DNA of 64,000 nt from Girardinichthys multiradiatus (GCF_021462225.1 NC_061804.1:38019975-38083974), one strand, 5' to 3'; positions 34,830 through 47,165 are shown, counted from the stretch's first letter. The notes: generated by a model not told the origin, from the letters alone. Numbers and translations are program-made.

Positions 34830-35395
34830 CTGACTAGTGCAGTTTCAAAATTGTTCAAACCCCTTAATAACAAGCATTTTTAGTACTTAGTAGATGCACC
34901 ATGTGGCTGTTATGACATTCTGCAAATGTGAGTCATAGCCAGACACCAGCTTCCAGCAGAGTTCCTGAAGAATCTTAGCCCTCTCCTCAAGTTCAATACT
35001 ATTAATATTGTTGGGGTTTTCAATTCCCACCAGAGATTTTCAAATAAGTTTAAACCTGGCGACTGTGATGGCCATACTAGTATCTTTCAGGACTTCTTAT
35101 ATTAAGCCTTGGCTAATTTTAAGCTTGGAATTACTGTGCTGTTTGAAAGTCCAAAGACACCCAAGCTGCAGCTTCACAGATGGCCTCCACATTCTGTCTG
35201 AGACCTCTACCAGGGGAAGCAAAGCTGCCCCAGAGCATCACTAAACCCTCACCATGTTTCCGTGTATGCAAGCTGTTCTTTTCAGTGTATTCTTCATTCT
35301 TTCTCCTCCAGACATGCTGCTGATCCATAGGCCCGAAAAGGTCCAGTTTTGATACGTCAATCCCCAGAACCAAATCCTGAAACTTCCCTGGCTTC
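34830..35395 (-). mobile_element. Tc1-like transposase remnant
   Basis: The minus frame over 35131-35373 reads KLDLFGPMDQQHVWRRKN, then HGEGLVMLWGSFASPG. This is the Tc1 block around the second catalytic aspartate region. Downstream similarity is lost, and the element ends at the third G/T-rich retroposon copy. Confidence 0.65.
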
Positions 35396-35397
35396 TT

Positions 35398-36100
35398 TTT
35401 TTTTTTTTAACCATGTCCTGGTAGAGTAGCGATCAGAATTGTTGTCTGAGTGCCAAGAAAAGGCACAACAGATTTACTTTCACAAGTGGAGCATTACAGC
35501 TAACGCTTTAAAGCTCTGCTTGATATTTATAAAAAGAAACTTTATTAGAAACTGCTTTGGGATTATTTTAGTTGTTATGGACATGGAGACAGAAATGAAA
35601 AGGAAAAAAAAAGAAACACAAAAGAGAGAGAAAGGGTGGGCAAAAAGGAAAAAGGGAGAGAAGGAGAATAGAATGGAGGAAAGAAAGAAGGATGAAGAGA
35701 ATACAAGATAACACCCTGCTTGCTTCTACATCTGCAGAAACGTTCATATTACCAGCTTTTTTACCAAAACGTGCATGGTACTTATCAATGCAAGATGTAT
35801 TTAGTGGTAAATGCAGCTCAGTATAGAACATTTGTGTATCTGTTAACACCAGAATCTAAACACCTGTGGGTCTGAGTGTGAACGCGCTTGTGCATACAAG
35901 GTCTCTCCATAAAAATATGAAATTGTGAGTGTGAGGAGTCACATACCCGCCCCCCTGGACCTGGGACAAATACGGAGGAGATCCGAGCCACAGACATCCA
36001 AAGGCCCCCCAGAGCACAGGAACCCCAGGAGAACTATCGCCGGGACTACTGCAACCCCCCAAGAAAAGAGCAGGGGAGAGTCCCAGGGGTCCCTGGATGG
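35398..36100 (-). repeat. G/T-rich poly(A) retroposon, copy 3 (5'-truncated)
   Basis: The complement matches the 3' halves of copies 1 and 2: GGCCTTTGGATGTCTGTGGC, TTGTATGCACAAGCGCG, GAAGCAAGCAGGGTGTTAT, an AATAAAG signal and GGACATGG followed by a long A run (the T run at 35398-35409). Only the last 700 bases are present, consistent with 5' truncation during reverse transcription. Confidence 0.75.
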
Positions 36101-36106
36101 AAATAT

Positions 36107-36300
36107 GCTAATTTTGTGAGATAGGAATTTTGGGTTTTCATGAGCTGTATGCCAAAATCATCCGTATTAAGACAATAAAAGACCTGAAATATTTCAGTTA
36201 GTGTGCAATGAATCTAAAATATATAAATGTTAAATTTTCATCATGACATTATGGAAAATAATGAACTTTATCACAATACGCTAATATTTTGAGAAGGACC
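36107..36300. mobile_element. Isolated long Tc1-like terminal repeat
   Basis: The block from CTAATTTTGTGAGATAGG through CAATAAAAGACCTGAAATAT to AGAAGGACCTG corresponds to the roughly 200-base terminal repeat of a Tc1-like element widespread in fish, by memory. It ends in CTGTA beside the L2 sequence, as expected for insertion at TA. The transposase and the other terminal repeat are absent. A related transposase lies at 39609-40270. It looks little decayed compared with other Tc1 debris here. Confidence 0.7.
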
Positions 36301-37197
36301 TGTATAGGCTTAGGCTGCTGGAGGACATAATGACCACTTTCACCCTCTTCGCTACATTATCACACTACTCTCCAATTTTGCATTATTTGCTGTTATTTCA
36401 GCTCTTAACTTTGTTCTCTCTCTTTTCTCTTCCTAGAAGATACACCTGGCCTGATTCTGTGTCTACCTGTGACACCTTTCTGGAGAGGGGCATTGTCCAA
36501 GTTTCTGCTGGCGACAACTTAATGCTCACCCTCTACAGATGATCCACATGGCCCTGTCTTTCAGTGTTTAACCCTTTCTCTCTCCTAGACATAGCTACTA
36601 ACTGAGCTTTTACTGTGACTAAATCTATGTGCTCTCTTTCAGACTCTAACCTTGAAAACTGGCTCAGAGTTTATCTGTTCTTTCTTTCTAGATGAAAAGA
36701 TTAAAGGAGCTACATCCATTAACATTTACTTTTCCTTCCCATGGAAAGTACTCCTGGATCAGTGCTTCTTTGTTCTCTTTGTGTCTCTGCTCTGTTCTCT
36801 CAAACCCCCAGTCGGTTGTGGCAGATGGCCGCTCACACTGAGCCTGGTTCTGCTGAAGGTTTCTTCCATTTAAAAGGGAGTTTTTCCTCTCCACTGTTGC
36901 TACATGCATGCTCAGCATGAGGGATTGCTGCAAAGTCAACGCCAGTGACTGTCCACTGTCTCTACATTCTCATCCGGGAGGAGGGAATGCTGCAAGTCAC
37001 TGACTAGATGCAATCTGCTGGGTTTCCTTAGACAGAAAAAACGTTTTATCCAATTTGAATAAATAACTGAATCTGACTGCACTGTTCAATGGTTAGGATT
37101 AATTGGAATGTTTGTACCTGACTTTTGTGAAGTGCCTTGAGACAACATGTGTTGTGAATTGGCGCTATATAAATAAACTGAATTGAATTGAATTGAA
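36301..37197 (+). mobile_element. L2/Maui-like LINE 3' UTR, copy c
   Basis: It begins at TAGGCTTAGGCTGCTGGAGG and runs through the full 3' UTR. Shared blocks are CTGGCTCAGAGTTTATCTG, CAGTCGGTTGTGGCAGATGG and GAATTGGCGCTATATAAATA, and the tail is (ATTGA)n at 37178-37197. No RT coding sequence is attached. The left edge coincides with the Tc1 terminal repeat. Confidence 0.9.
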
Positions 37198-38581
37198 TCG
37201 TGTGTTGGCTACCCTGTCTGTGTCCTGCCATGGATTATAAAGACTCATCTTACCTGAAAACCTCGAGCTTCAGGAGTTCTTCCCTGCATTTTGGTCCATC
37301 AAAAAACCAAACTATGACACATCATAAACAAACTGCTCTAGAGTTCATTTGGATAAACCGTATGAAGGCCACCTCCTCCAAAACGTCTCGGTATAGTTGT
37401 TTTAGTCCGCACTCTATTTAAATTCTCTTTGTGTGATTTGTTTATTTGTGTAATTTGTTGACAGACACAAGAACAATTTTGTATTTTGCCAATAAACCTA
37501 ATTTTGGGGGGCTTGAGTGCTTTTAAGTGCACCTGTATCATCTTAAATGGAGCCAAATACAGTGTTTGGGAGGTTGGAAAAGACTGTAACTTGCTTCTTT
37601 TACAACTAAGATTGCAGCAGCAGCAGAATACAGCAGTATACGTCCAGGCTAAATTAAATTTGCAGGAAGCCTTTACACTGTATATTTATTTGCCTTTCAA
37701 CAACTGATTAGTCTCCCATGGCCCTTGGAGTTTCATGCTAGACTTAGCATTTCAATTCAGCACACATCTCGCCTTATCCTGGAGCCAAATAAGTGTCTGT
37801 CTCCAGTGGGAGTTTCAGCCCACAAGAGCGCAACCACTTCTGAGTATGGTGGAGGGGTGTGTGAGGAAGACGGCAGGGGAGGCAAAGAGAGAAAAAAAGG
37901 CATTGTGCACAAACTTGCGAAGATGAAAAATGACAATGAGTGATCGCCGCGAGGGGGAAGAGGTCTTCTGCTCCAGACGGCTATGCAATTACAGCAGACA
38001 AACCTGACAACACATAATGCAGCTGGCTTTTTTTCTGGGAGCTAGGCACAGCTGGAGAGGCAGCAAGTCTCTGTTGTTCTTCTGCTTCCTCTGCTGCCAT
38101 TCTTCACAACACAGCCTCAAAAGCATCATCAACAGCTCTGAGACTGAGAGGGCTCAGGGAGCTGAGGGTGGCTGTTTGGGACAAGAAAACACCTTACCAG
38201 TACATCTTAATGACAGGTGACAAATGAGCACCAAGTTCGATTCGGTTATTCCCTGTTCATAAATCAAGGGCAAACTGCAGACAAGGGTGCATGTAAGAAG
38301 ATTGGTTTACTCACTGCTCCAGAACAAACCTAAATGACACCAATGAAGTAAGCAATCTAGTTCACAGATGCACGCAGGGGGAGGTAAAATTCTGGGTCTA
38401 AGCACTCTGTCACGTCAATAAGTAGCTCACCTTTTATGACCGACACAGCGTAAGCCAAGTGAAACACACTATATACCCATTTAAATGTTTAAATCATTAG
38501 TGGAAATGGATAGCTATTATCATGATCCTGGGATTTTGCTCAACTTTTTTTTTTCTTTTACTTCTCTGGATCAGCACAATC
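37198..38581. other. Apparently unique sequence
   Basis: No mobile-element signature. Short frames overlap on the + strand at 37725-37943, one of them lysine/glycine-rich. None is supported as an exon. Confidence 0.4.
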
Positions 38582-39105
38582 TAATATATAGTTAAAACCA
38601 CATATTACCATACACTGTATAAAAAGACACACAAAAGCTTTTTTTTCCTCACTGTGCAACAGTAAGTTAGATAGAACCTTCCTTGTTGCTAGAGTACCAA
38701 AATTATTTCTATTTTTTGGAGAAAATTGGCCTAATCTTCCTGACAGAATGGATGTAACTTCTGTAAGTCAGATTTGTTGGAAACCTTGCTTGCACACACC
38801 TTTTCAGCTCTGCCCACAAATGTTCAATAGAACTGAGATAAAGATTTTGTGATAGCAACCAAAAAAACACTCACGTTGTTGTCCCTAAGCCACTTTGTAA
38901 TGAATTTGGAAGTTTGATTAGGATCATTGACTTATTTGTGTCCAAGCTCTAATGTCCTGGCTGATATTTTGAGAGGTTGCTTGAATATTTCTATACAATG
39001 TTCTTTCTTCATGATACCATCTATTTTGTGAAGTACACAAGTCCCTCCTGGAGCGCAACTCAACATCATGCTGCCACCCCTGTATTTAACGGTTGAGATG
39101 CTGTT
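38582..39105 (-). mobile_element. Tc1-like element, C-terminal part and terminal repeat
   Basis: The left terminus ATAGTTAAAACCACATAT, followed by TACACTGTATAAAAAGACAC, is a Tdr1-type terminal repeat. The complement inward reads HLWAELKRCVQARFPTNLT near 38790-38830 and GGSMMLS near 39070. This is the C-terminal half of transposase, with stops. Same general lineage as 895-1642. Confidence 0.75.
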
Positions 39106-39106
39106 C

Positions 39107-39265
39107 TCAGGTTCACAAGCTTTCCTCTATAATCTCCTTCTTAATCTGCTGCTGGTCATTTTTTACGCTGCCATTATTCAGTCTGTTTTGTGCTCACCCA
39201 CAAATCAGGACAGGTCCAAACTACAAAAACTAAGTAGATCTGTGGAGAGGATCACCCAGGCTGAC
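39107..39265 (+). mobile_element. Rex1/CR1-type LINE RT fragment
   Basis: The + strand reads FYAAIIQSVLCSPTNQDRS then KLQKLSRSVERITQADLPF, the thumb-region phrase of Rex1/L2-type reverse transcriptases. An (ATA)n run and CATCTTTATTGG follow. Only about 50 residues survive. Confidence 0.55.
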
Positions 39266-39554
39266 CTTCCCTTTATAATAATAATAATCATCTTTATTGG
39301 TCATTATCCAGGACTTGTATAGATCAGATTTAGGGTCAGGAAAAGAGCAGCTAACATCTCTGCTCAATACCATGAATATTTGCATATTTGCACAAATTCA
39401 ACCATGTCTTTCTCTTTTGTAAAAACACTGTACATTTACACAAGTAGTAAAATATTTTATTTCCCTTTTATTTCTGAAAAACAAATGTAATCAATGAGAG
39501 CACAATGGTAGTCGAACCAAAGCCAAATGTGTTGTTTGCGTGCTCAAACTTGGC

Positions 39555-42080
39555 AATTCAATTTAATTTCAATTCAGTTTTCTTTATATAGCGCCAACTC
39601 ACAGCACAGCTTTTAACTTTGGCAGTGTGGGCAGGTGCCAAGTCCTGCAGCAAAATAAAATCAGCATCTCCATACAGCTTGTCAGCAGAGGGAAGCATGA
39701 AGGGTTCTAGAATGTCCTGGTAGATGGCTGCATTGATTGTGGACTTCAGAAAACACAGTGGACTACCAGCAGAGGACATGGCACCCCAAACAATCACTGA
39801 CTGTGGAAACGTCACACTGGACTTCAGGCCACAGGGATTCTGTTCTCTCAAATCTTCCTCCAGACTTTGGAACTTTGATTTCTAAACGAAATGCAGAATT
39901 TACTTTCATCTGAAAACAGGACTTTGAGCTATTGAGCAACAGTCTAGTTCCTTCACTCCTTAGCCCCAGTAAGACTCTATTGAAGTTGTCTCTGGTTGGT
40001 TCAGGAGTGGCTTAACACAAGGAATACGATATTTGGAATCCATGTCTAGTATTTGTCTGTGTGTGTTGGCTCTTGATGCACCGACTCCAGGTTCAGTCCA
40101 CTCCTTGTAAATGGATTTTGCTTGACAATCCTGTCAAGGTTGCAGTTATCCCTGCTGCTGCTTCACCTTTTGCTACCACACTTCTTTCCACTCAATGTTC
40201 TGTTAATATTCTTGGATACTGAACTCTGTGAACAACCAGCTTCTTCAGCAATGAGCAAAAGCTTTTGAGCATGTAGCAACAGTGGACAGTGGCTTGCATT
40301 GACTTTGCAGCAATCCCTCATACTGAGCATGCATTTAGCAACAGTGGAAAGAAAAACTCCCTTTTAACAGGAAGAAACCTCCAGCAGAACCAGGCTCAGT
40401 GTGAGCGACCATCTGCCACGACCGACTGGGGGTATGAGAGAACAGAGCAGAGACAGAAAAAGAACACAGAAGCACAAGAATATTTTCTATGGGAAAGAAA
40501 AGTAAAATGTTAATGGTTACAGCTCATTTAGTGGCTTCATCTAGGAGAGAAAGACAGCTAAACAGATTAACTCTGAGCCAGTTTTCTAGAGTATGAAAGA
40601 GAGCACATAGTTAGTCACAGTAGAAGCTCAGCCAGTAGCTATATCTAGGAGAGACATGGTTAAACACTGAAAGACAGGACAGAGTGTATCATCTGTATAA
40701 GGTGAGCATTAGGTTGTTGGCAGCAGGAACTCAGCCGATGTCTCCCTCCAGGAAGGTGCCACAGCTAAACATAGACCCATGCCAGATGTAACTTCTAGAG
40801 AGAGAAAAAACAGAGGGAACATACAGTTAAAAGCTGAAATAACATAAAATTGGAGAGTAGTATGAGAATCTAGCAGATTGAGGGAAAGTCGTCATTATGT
40901 TCTCCAGCAGCCTAAGCCTATAACAGCATAACTACTTAGATAAGCCATTCTAACTATAAGCTTTATCAAAAAGGAAAGTTTTAAGCCTAGCCTTAAAAGT
41001 AGACAGGGTGTCTGCCTCACGGGCTAAAACTGGGAGCTGGTTCCACAGGAAAGGAGCCTGATAACTAAAGGATCTGCATCCCATTCTACTTCTAGAGACT
41101 CTAGGAACCACCAGTAAACCTGCAGTCTGAGAACGAAGTGCTCTGTTAGGAACATATGGAACAATCAGATCTCTGATGTATGATGGATCTAGATCATTAA
41201 GGGCTTTATATGTGAGGAGGAGAATTTTAAATTCTATTCTGGATTTAACAGGGAGCCAATGAAGGGAAGCTAAAATAGGAGAAATATGATCTCTCTTTTT
41301 AATTTTCATCAGAACTCTTGCTGCAGCATTTTGAATCAGCTGAAGGCTTTTAACTGCATTTTGTGGACATCCTGATAGTAAAGAATTACAATAGTTCAGC
41401 CTTGAAGTAACAAACGCATGGACTAGGTGAAAGAAGGAAATCCTAGAAACTTGTTTATTATGGGACTTAAATGACATGTCCTGATCAAAAATAACACAGA
41501 GGTTTTTACTTTATTGCCGGAGGCCAATTTAATGATTAATTGATTGACTAAGCCGTTTCTTTTTTAAAGACTCCGGCCCAAAGACAACAACTTCTGTCTT
41601 GTCTGAATTTAGAAGAAGAAATTTAAAGTCATCCAAGTTTTTATGTCTTCTAGACATGCTTGTAGTATATCTAACTGGTTGGGCTCATCAGGATATATAG
41701 GTTAATAAAGCTGATTATCTTCAGCATAACAATGGAAATTTATCGCAAACTGCCTGATAATTTAACCTATTAGAAGCATATTTATAGTAAAGAGAATTGG
41801 CCTAAGCACTAAACCCTGTGGTACTCCACAAATAACCCTGGAGTTTAAAGATAATTTATCATTTACATGAACAAACTGGAATCTGTCAGACAAATAAGAT
41901 TTAAACCAGCCTAGTGCTGTTCCCCTGATCTCTACAGAATATTCCAGCCTTTCTAAGACAATATTGTGATCGACTGTATCAAATGCAGCACTGAGATCTA
42001 ACAGAACAAGTACAGACACAAGTCCATTATTTGAGGCTAGGAGAATATCATTAGTGACTTTCACCAATACTTGTGCTAGA
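39555..42080 (-). mobile_element. L2/Maui-like LINE, copy d
   Basis: On the minus strand the RT starts truncated near 42080 (KVTNDILLASNNG), with motif A LLDLSAAFDTVDHN (about 41975) and motif B CGVPQGLV. The catalytic block (about 41730) has CYAED instead of CYADD, a changed catalytic aspartate, and a stop lies just upstream of it. The C-terminal half is open for 175 codons (40950-41477), including LQLIQNAAARVLMKIKKRD. The 3' UTR follows to about 40271. The last 50 bases of the tail (39555-39608) are separated from it by the Tc1-like piece at 39609-40270, and about 170 bases of UTR are missing. Confidence 0.85.
39609..40270 (-). mobile_element. Tc1-like transposase fragment inside L2 tail
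   Basis: On the minus strand the N-terminal helix-turn-helix end is near 40240-40190 (AEEAGCSQSSVSKNINRTL). Further on come SVIVWGAMSSAGSPLC (about 39790) and DKLYGDADFILLQDLAPAHT (about 39660-39620), which contains the catalytic QDLAPAHT-type aspartate. The protein is cut right after PAHTAKV, where L2 tail sequence starts. The lineage matches the terminal repeat at 36107-36300. Confidence 0.8.
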
Positions 42081-42082
42081 TT

Positions 42083-42838
42083 GGCGCGCCACTGCCAAGG
42101 ACTACCGAACCATTCTTGAGGACCTTGTGCATCCAATGGTTCAAACATTGTATCCTGAAGGCGGTGCCATGTATCAGGATGACAATGCACCAATACACAC
42201 AGCAAGACTGGTGAAAGATTGGTTTGATGAACATGAATTGAAGTTGAACATCTCCCATGGCCTGCACAGTCACCAGATCTAAATATTATTGAGCCACTTT
42301 GGGGTGTTTTGGAGGAGCGAGTCAGGAAACGTTTTCCTCCACAAGTATCACGTAGTGACTTGGCCACTATCCTGCAAGAAGAATGGCTTAAAATCCCTCT
42401 GACCACTGTGCAGGACTTGTATATGTCATTCCCAAGACGAATTGATGCTGTATTGGCCGCAAAAAGAGGCCCTACACCATACTAATAAATTATTGTGGTC
42501 TAAAACCAGGTGTTTTCAGTATATCCTAAGGTGCTCCTCCATTTAACTCAAATGCTGTGAATTAACTTATCAGAAACTTACCATTCTATGGCATCATCAA
42601 TTGTGTCTTCATAAATTGTTTATAGGCATGGTTATTCTAATGTATGTGAAATTCAGACTTTACAAGAAGTAATAAAAAACTGTTCCTCTCGTTATTCTGG
42701 CATTTAGTAATAGAAACATTTCGGTATTTCTAACTGATCTAAAATCGGGAAAATTTTGTCTCAGTTTCTGTAAGACAGCAAGAAAAAATGGTTAAGTGTA
42801 TTTTTTACAGTAAATGTTAATATCTGGTTTAGAGTGTA
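42083..42838 (+). mobile_element. Tc1-like element, C-terminal part and right terminus
   Basis: A + frame of 69 codons (42073-42282) reads DYRTILEDLVHPMVQTLYP, then GGAMYQDDNAPIHTARLVKD, including the catalytic DDNAPIH aspartate. After a one-base frameshift near 42253 it continues LPWPAQSPDLNIIEPLWGV (about 42253-42310), with the SPDLNIIE glutamate region, and ends at RGPTPY and a stop at 42484. The terminal repeat (42650-42838, ending ATCTGGTTTAGAGTGTA) follows. The left portion is missing at the junction with L2 copy d. It is a third Tc1 lineage. Confidence 0.8.
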
Positions 42839-44454
42839 CCAAGACTTTATGGGGAGAAAGAAAAAAAGCTTATGATTCAAGGTCTTTTCTTTTGGATATC
42901 TATCCTCCCAGTGTCCCATTTTTACACCTCTCTTGTCCTCTTACCGCAGGCGGTGTTGGATGAGACGGATGCTTTTTGCCAGACTTTTCATTTGCCAGTG
43001 AGCCTGGCACAGGAATAATTACCTGTCTCTATGATCAATTACCTGATTACTCACCAGAGACAGGGCAGGATGGCTGAGGAACAAGAGCCTTGGTCTGTGC
43101 TATAACAGGGCACAGGGCTGCTGCACTGCGCGCACCTGCAAAGCCCAAAAAGCCTCCAAATAAGACCATAAAAGAGGACATAAATGTGTGTTAAGCCTGC
43201 ATGCATAATCTTTTTGAGCACATTTCACACACACGCACACACACACACACCAAGGATCATAATCTGATTGTGTTCTCCGGGAAGCCAAGCAGCTAACAAA
43301 GTCAAGGACACACCAACTGCTTGGGCAGAAAAAACACGAGGATGTCATTATGAACCATCCTGATACATTTTGGTAAGAGAGAATCCCTGTGTGGGGCAAA
43401 ACAATCCCAGGCTGCCTTATTATGATAAAAAGTGGTTTTTCCAAAGACAATTTGAAAGGTGACAAAAAAATTTGTCAAAGGGAGGCACAGGAAGTCTTTA
43501 TGTGATATTTAGATATTCTACCTGAACTCAAATCAAATGCTCATTGAACTAATCTGTAATGATAGGCAACAATCCAACATAAACATCATCAAAACTGATT
43601 CATCTCCACATCCCCTCCTTCGGTCAAAATATACAGGCAGCAGCCAAAATGTTGTGTTTTTAGATTCTTTTTATGTGTCTATAATTTACTGAAGAATAAT
43701 TTAAGCGTTTAATAGTGTTTAAAGGCTTTAATTTTGAATTATATGGAATTTATGGGAAGATTCAATATCATGGAAGTAAAATAGTCTCATTAGAATCAGA
43801 CATTTTTTAGACATTGAATTTATAACACTGAATTTTTATCATGTGCAATTATGTATGTGAATTTTTTTTTTACTTAAAATTTGCCAGCAGAAATTCACTT
43901 ACAAGAATTCGCCTGAAAAAATTCACCTGCAAATCTTTGCAAATAAATGTTATCTGAAAATAGTTCTGCTCTGATTGAAGTATATACAGTTAAACAGGAA
44001 ACTGACTGTTCTCAGGAAGAAGGTCCAAGTAACAGTGATGACATTAACAGTGGAAACTAGAGGAGTATTCTTTCTTGGATCTGATGGACAAGGAGGCTGA
44101 GCCCCAGAGCAAAGGAACTTGTGCACTGGATCTTGCCAAGAAACAGAAACAAACTCTAGTAAGAGCTTGAACCAGAGTGAAAGACATTAAATGCAGGCCT
44201 GATTACCTCTCTAGTAGAGCTAACAATCTGGCATCTCCGTCTTGGCTTTTTTTTCTGGTACATCTCTGTTAGTTGTCTGCCTTGGGTTGATAGTTCATTA
44301 AGTCTCAGTTCAGCTCCATTCATGTAAATTAGTCTCCCTCAGCTCCCCCGCTTTCCCTCTGCCACAGCTGCTCCATATTATCCCCTGATAACACTCACAC
44401 CTGCATTCTATGTCATCCTCCACTCTCCCTTCATTGCTGGTTTATCCCTTGTCT
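42839..44454. other. Apparently unique sequence
   Basis: No element recognised. 42930-43080 is a non-repetitive stretch with several ATTACCTG-type motifs that could be constrained. A (CA)n tract is listed separately. The short motif AATTCAC/AATTCGC repeats irregularly at 43893-43930. Confidence 0.35.
43225..43251. repeat. (CA)n microsatellite
   Basis: About thirteen CA units with one G interruption are directly visible. Confidence 0.9.
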
Positions 44455-44790
44455 GCATCAGAATCAGAAATACCTTTATTGCCAAGTTTGTGCACACAAA
44501 CAAGGAATTTGACTCCGCTACGCTTTGCTGTCAGTGATTTTGTTTAATATATATATATAGTAATTTAGTTCGATACATAAAAAATATCTTTTTAAATGTA
44601 CATATATACACAAGTGATTTAACAAGAGAAAATTATGTGGGATCAGTCCAAGTATGCATGACGTTGTTCTGGAACTCTGACTTTCAAGTGTTCATCAGAG
44701 ACAGCCTGGGGGAAGAAACAGCGCTCTGTAGCGCCAACCTGAAGGTAAAGAAGATGAGAGAGCAAAGCTCAGAGGCTGCCATCAGTAGCA
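44455..44790 (-). repeat. LINE-like 3' tail repeat
   Basis: It starts AGAATCAGAAATACCTTTA, then ATTGCCAAGTTTGTGCACAC, and continues with TTCATCAGAGACAGCCTGGG, GGAAGAAAC and GCTCTGTAGCGCC. These phrases belong to a dispersed teleost repeat that I associate with Rex1/CR1-like LINE 3' ends, here in reverse orientation. An (AT)n run lies inside. The 77-codon frame across it is not a gene. Confidence 0.55.
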
Positions 44791-44959
44791 CCATCTTCCT
44801 TACAAAGAAAAGGAAAAATATTTTTCGTTACTCTTTCTCTACCATACCTGTTTTTCTGCAATTTTGGTAGAAAGGTGTCAGAACACACAATGTATTTTCT
44901 TTTGTTGCTTATGGGGCTGCATAGCTGGCAAGCAGTCAGGGTGCCCGTGATGACTCCTG

Positions 44960-45510
44960 TCTGTTGCTAAAAGAACAATCAGTGGGCTTTTGAGCAGCAG
45001 AACTAGAGCATCTTTACTGATGCATTTACCTTTTCTTTTACATCATGTGGGTGATCAGCTGTGTGTGCACCAGGATGCACGATTGGATGATGGGAAACCA
45101 GTGGAGGCAGACTGATACTTTGGGAATGTTTCTGCTGGAAAAACGTAGGTACTGCCATCCATGTGAATGTCAGTACGACATGTATCACCACCCAAAACGT
45201 TGCAAAACATGTTAACACTGATCCCAGATGGCTGTGGCCTCTTTCAGCACGACAATGCATACTGCCAAAACACATTAAAGGCTTAGGCATATTTTGAGGG
45301 GCACAACAAGTTTAAGGTGTTGATTTGGCCTTCAAATCACATAGATCCTAAATCAGTTAAGTATTTTGGTGATGTGCTGGATAAACAACTTAATTCTTGA
45401 AACCACACTTTCCAACGTATAGGAGTTAAGGGAGTTCCTGCTAACATCTTGGTTCCAGATACCACAGCACACCTTAAGGGGTCCAGAGGAGTCTAGCTTA
45501 TTAGGCTGCA
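44960..45510 (+). mobile_element. Highly degraded Tc1/mariner-like remnant
   Basis: Scattered + strand phrases in three frames (CITTQNVAKHVNTDPRWLWP near 45180-45245, WPSNH then GDVLDKQL near 45330-45390) match the middle and C-terminal part of a Tc1-like transposase. Ends are not recognisable. Confidence 0.5.
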
Positions 45511-46904
45511 AATGTGGATGGATCATTACCTTGTCTTATATACCCAAATCATGCACGTAGCAACAGACAGAGCAGTTCCCAGGGAGACAGCTCATTCACA
45601 CAAAGAAAATCAATTTACTCTATTTTAACCTGTAATAAAGACTGACAAGCTTGAAGACACCAGCTGCCTTCCACTCAGTGATGGTGGAAAAAACAAAGCA
45701 AGTGAGTGGCTGGATGCAGATTATAGTTAGTCCTGCAGAGGTTAACATGATTCTGAATTAATGAAAAGAAATTAGAACAACAAATGAGTTGTTTAAATGT
45801 CTCTGACATATTGCAGAGTTCAATAAGCCAGAAACAAAGATAAAGCTCTGCTCAGGGGGAAATCATAGCTATTAATATCTCTGCTTAGTACATACAGAGT
45901 GAAAACCTTGATGTTGACTTTCATGAGAGGCGGGCTGAGTGGCAGGGAAACACAAATACTGCTCTGCAATCCTTTCCTCACATCTAGGAGACGCCACATT
46001 AACATAATACTGCCTGCATGGATTCCTTCGTCTCCACGCAATTATGACTCCCGCATTTTAAGCTCGTACACAAGTCAATAAATCCACGGAAATGAGTCAC
46101 AGCCACACTCTCTGGCTCATAGATATGCAGAAGTTATGATCCAGAGGTTCTCTTATTTCTCTCCACGGGAGAAGCGATTGACCTTTTCCAGCCACTCCAC
46201 GTGTCAATGCAAACAACAACAAAACAGCAGCTTGGCAGAAAAAGTCACAGTGGCTCAGAAGCCCATTATCATTCAGGTAACATGGACTGGGTAGATCACA
46301 GAGGAATTCAGTGCACAATGATGAAAGGTATGCATGCAGTCAGGTCAAGAATATCAATATAAAAACAGTCGAGTCAAAGGTTATATTAAAGTGATCTGAG
46401 AGCTCACGAAATGTCTCTGAGTGAGCAAATACTAAAAATAAAGGAATTTCCCTTACAGCAGCCCCAGAAAAATGCAGTCAGGATAAAACAGCTGCTGGTT
46501 GAATTCTGGGGATGAGCTCTGTGATGACTGTTGAGGGTTGAAAGCAGAGCCAGCCCAACATTGAATGGGAGCATAAGCAGAATTTAATTTACCACTTGGA
46601 GGTAAAACCATCACCTGCTTACCATCACTGTGTACAGGACTCAGACTCAGAAGGGCCATGTTTAATTAGTTGTCCCTACAACTACATGGGGACATGTTCA
46701 ATTACTAACCAGCCAACATCTAACCATGGGTAGAAAATGGGCTAAAAAATGGGCCCCAGATAGTATTGTCCTCAGATTACATAACGTTCCAGTGTTAATT
46801 GACTATATAGGTTTGGTGAAGGATAACTCGGGATAAACATTAACAAGAAATGTCTTGTGTAACTGGAGCAAATTCTTCTAATAAGCATAGAAACCCAGTG
46901 AAGA
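45511..46904. other. No recognisable gene or repeat
   Basis: Unique-looking sequence with short frames only. An imperfect repeat of GGGCTAAAAAATGGGCCCC-like text occurs at 46738-46757. Confidence 0.4.
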
Positions 46905-47165
46905 CCAACATAAAGCCTCTGGGTGACCCACACTTCCCGCTCCCAGCTTATCTTGGGTGATCCCAAGGCCGGAAGGGATATATAGCACTGCCAGCGTATT
47001 ACGGATCTGCTTCCTGGTCTGCTCCCTGTGGTATATGCCCAGGAGGCATCCTGATCAGGTACCCACACCACCTCAACTGAGTCTTGGTTTTACTATGAGC
47101 TTCCGTCAGAAAACAAAGCTACTCACTCTATCTGTAAAGCCAGGCCCGGTGACAGAAAAGGGTTG
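46905..47165 (-). mobile_element. RTE LINE C-terminal fragment
   Basis: The complement follows the RTE C-terminus in order. GCCTGGCTTTACAGATAGAG (about 47145) corresponds to the AGLSLRDRV region and TCAGTTGAGGTGG (about 47077) to QLRW. CTGATCAGGATGCCTCCTGGG is about 47055, and GGGATCACCCAAGATAAGC, then TGGGAGCGGGAAGTGTGGGT, are at about 46970-46930. It is frame-broken and more decayed than the 31-kb copy. Confidence 0.65.

Noticed and set aside
41762..42406. 214-codon minus-strand frame as one protein
   Set aside because: It fuses antisense Tc1 sequence (above 42083) with L2 RT. It is a junction artefact.
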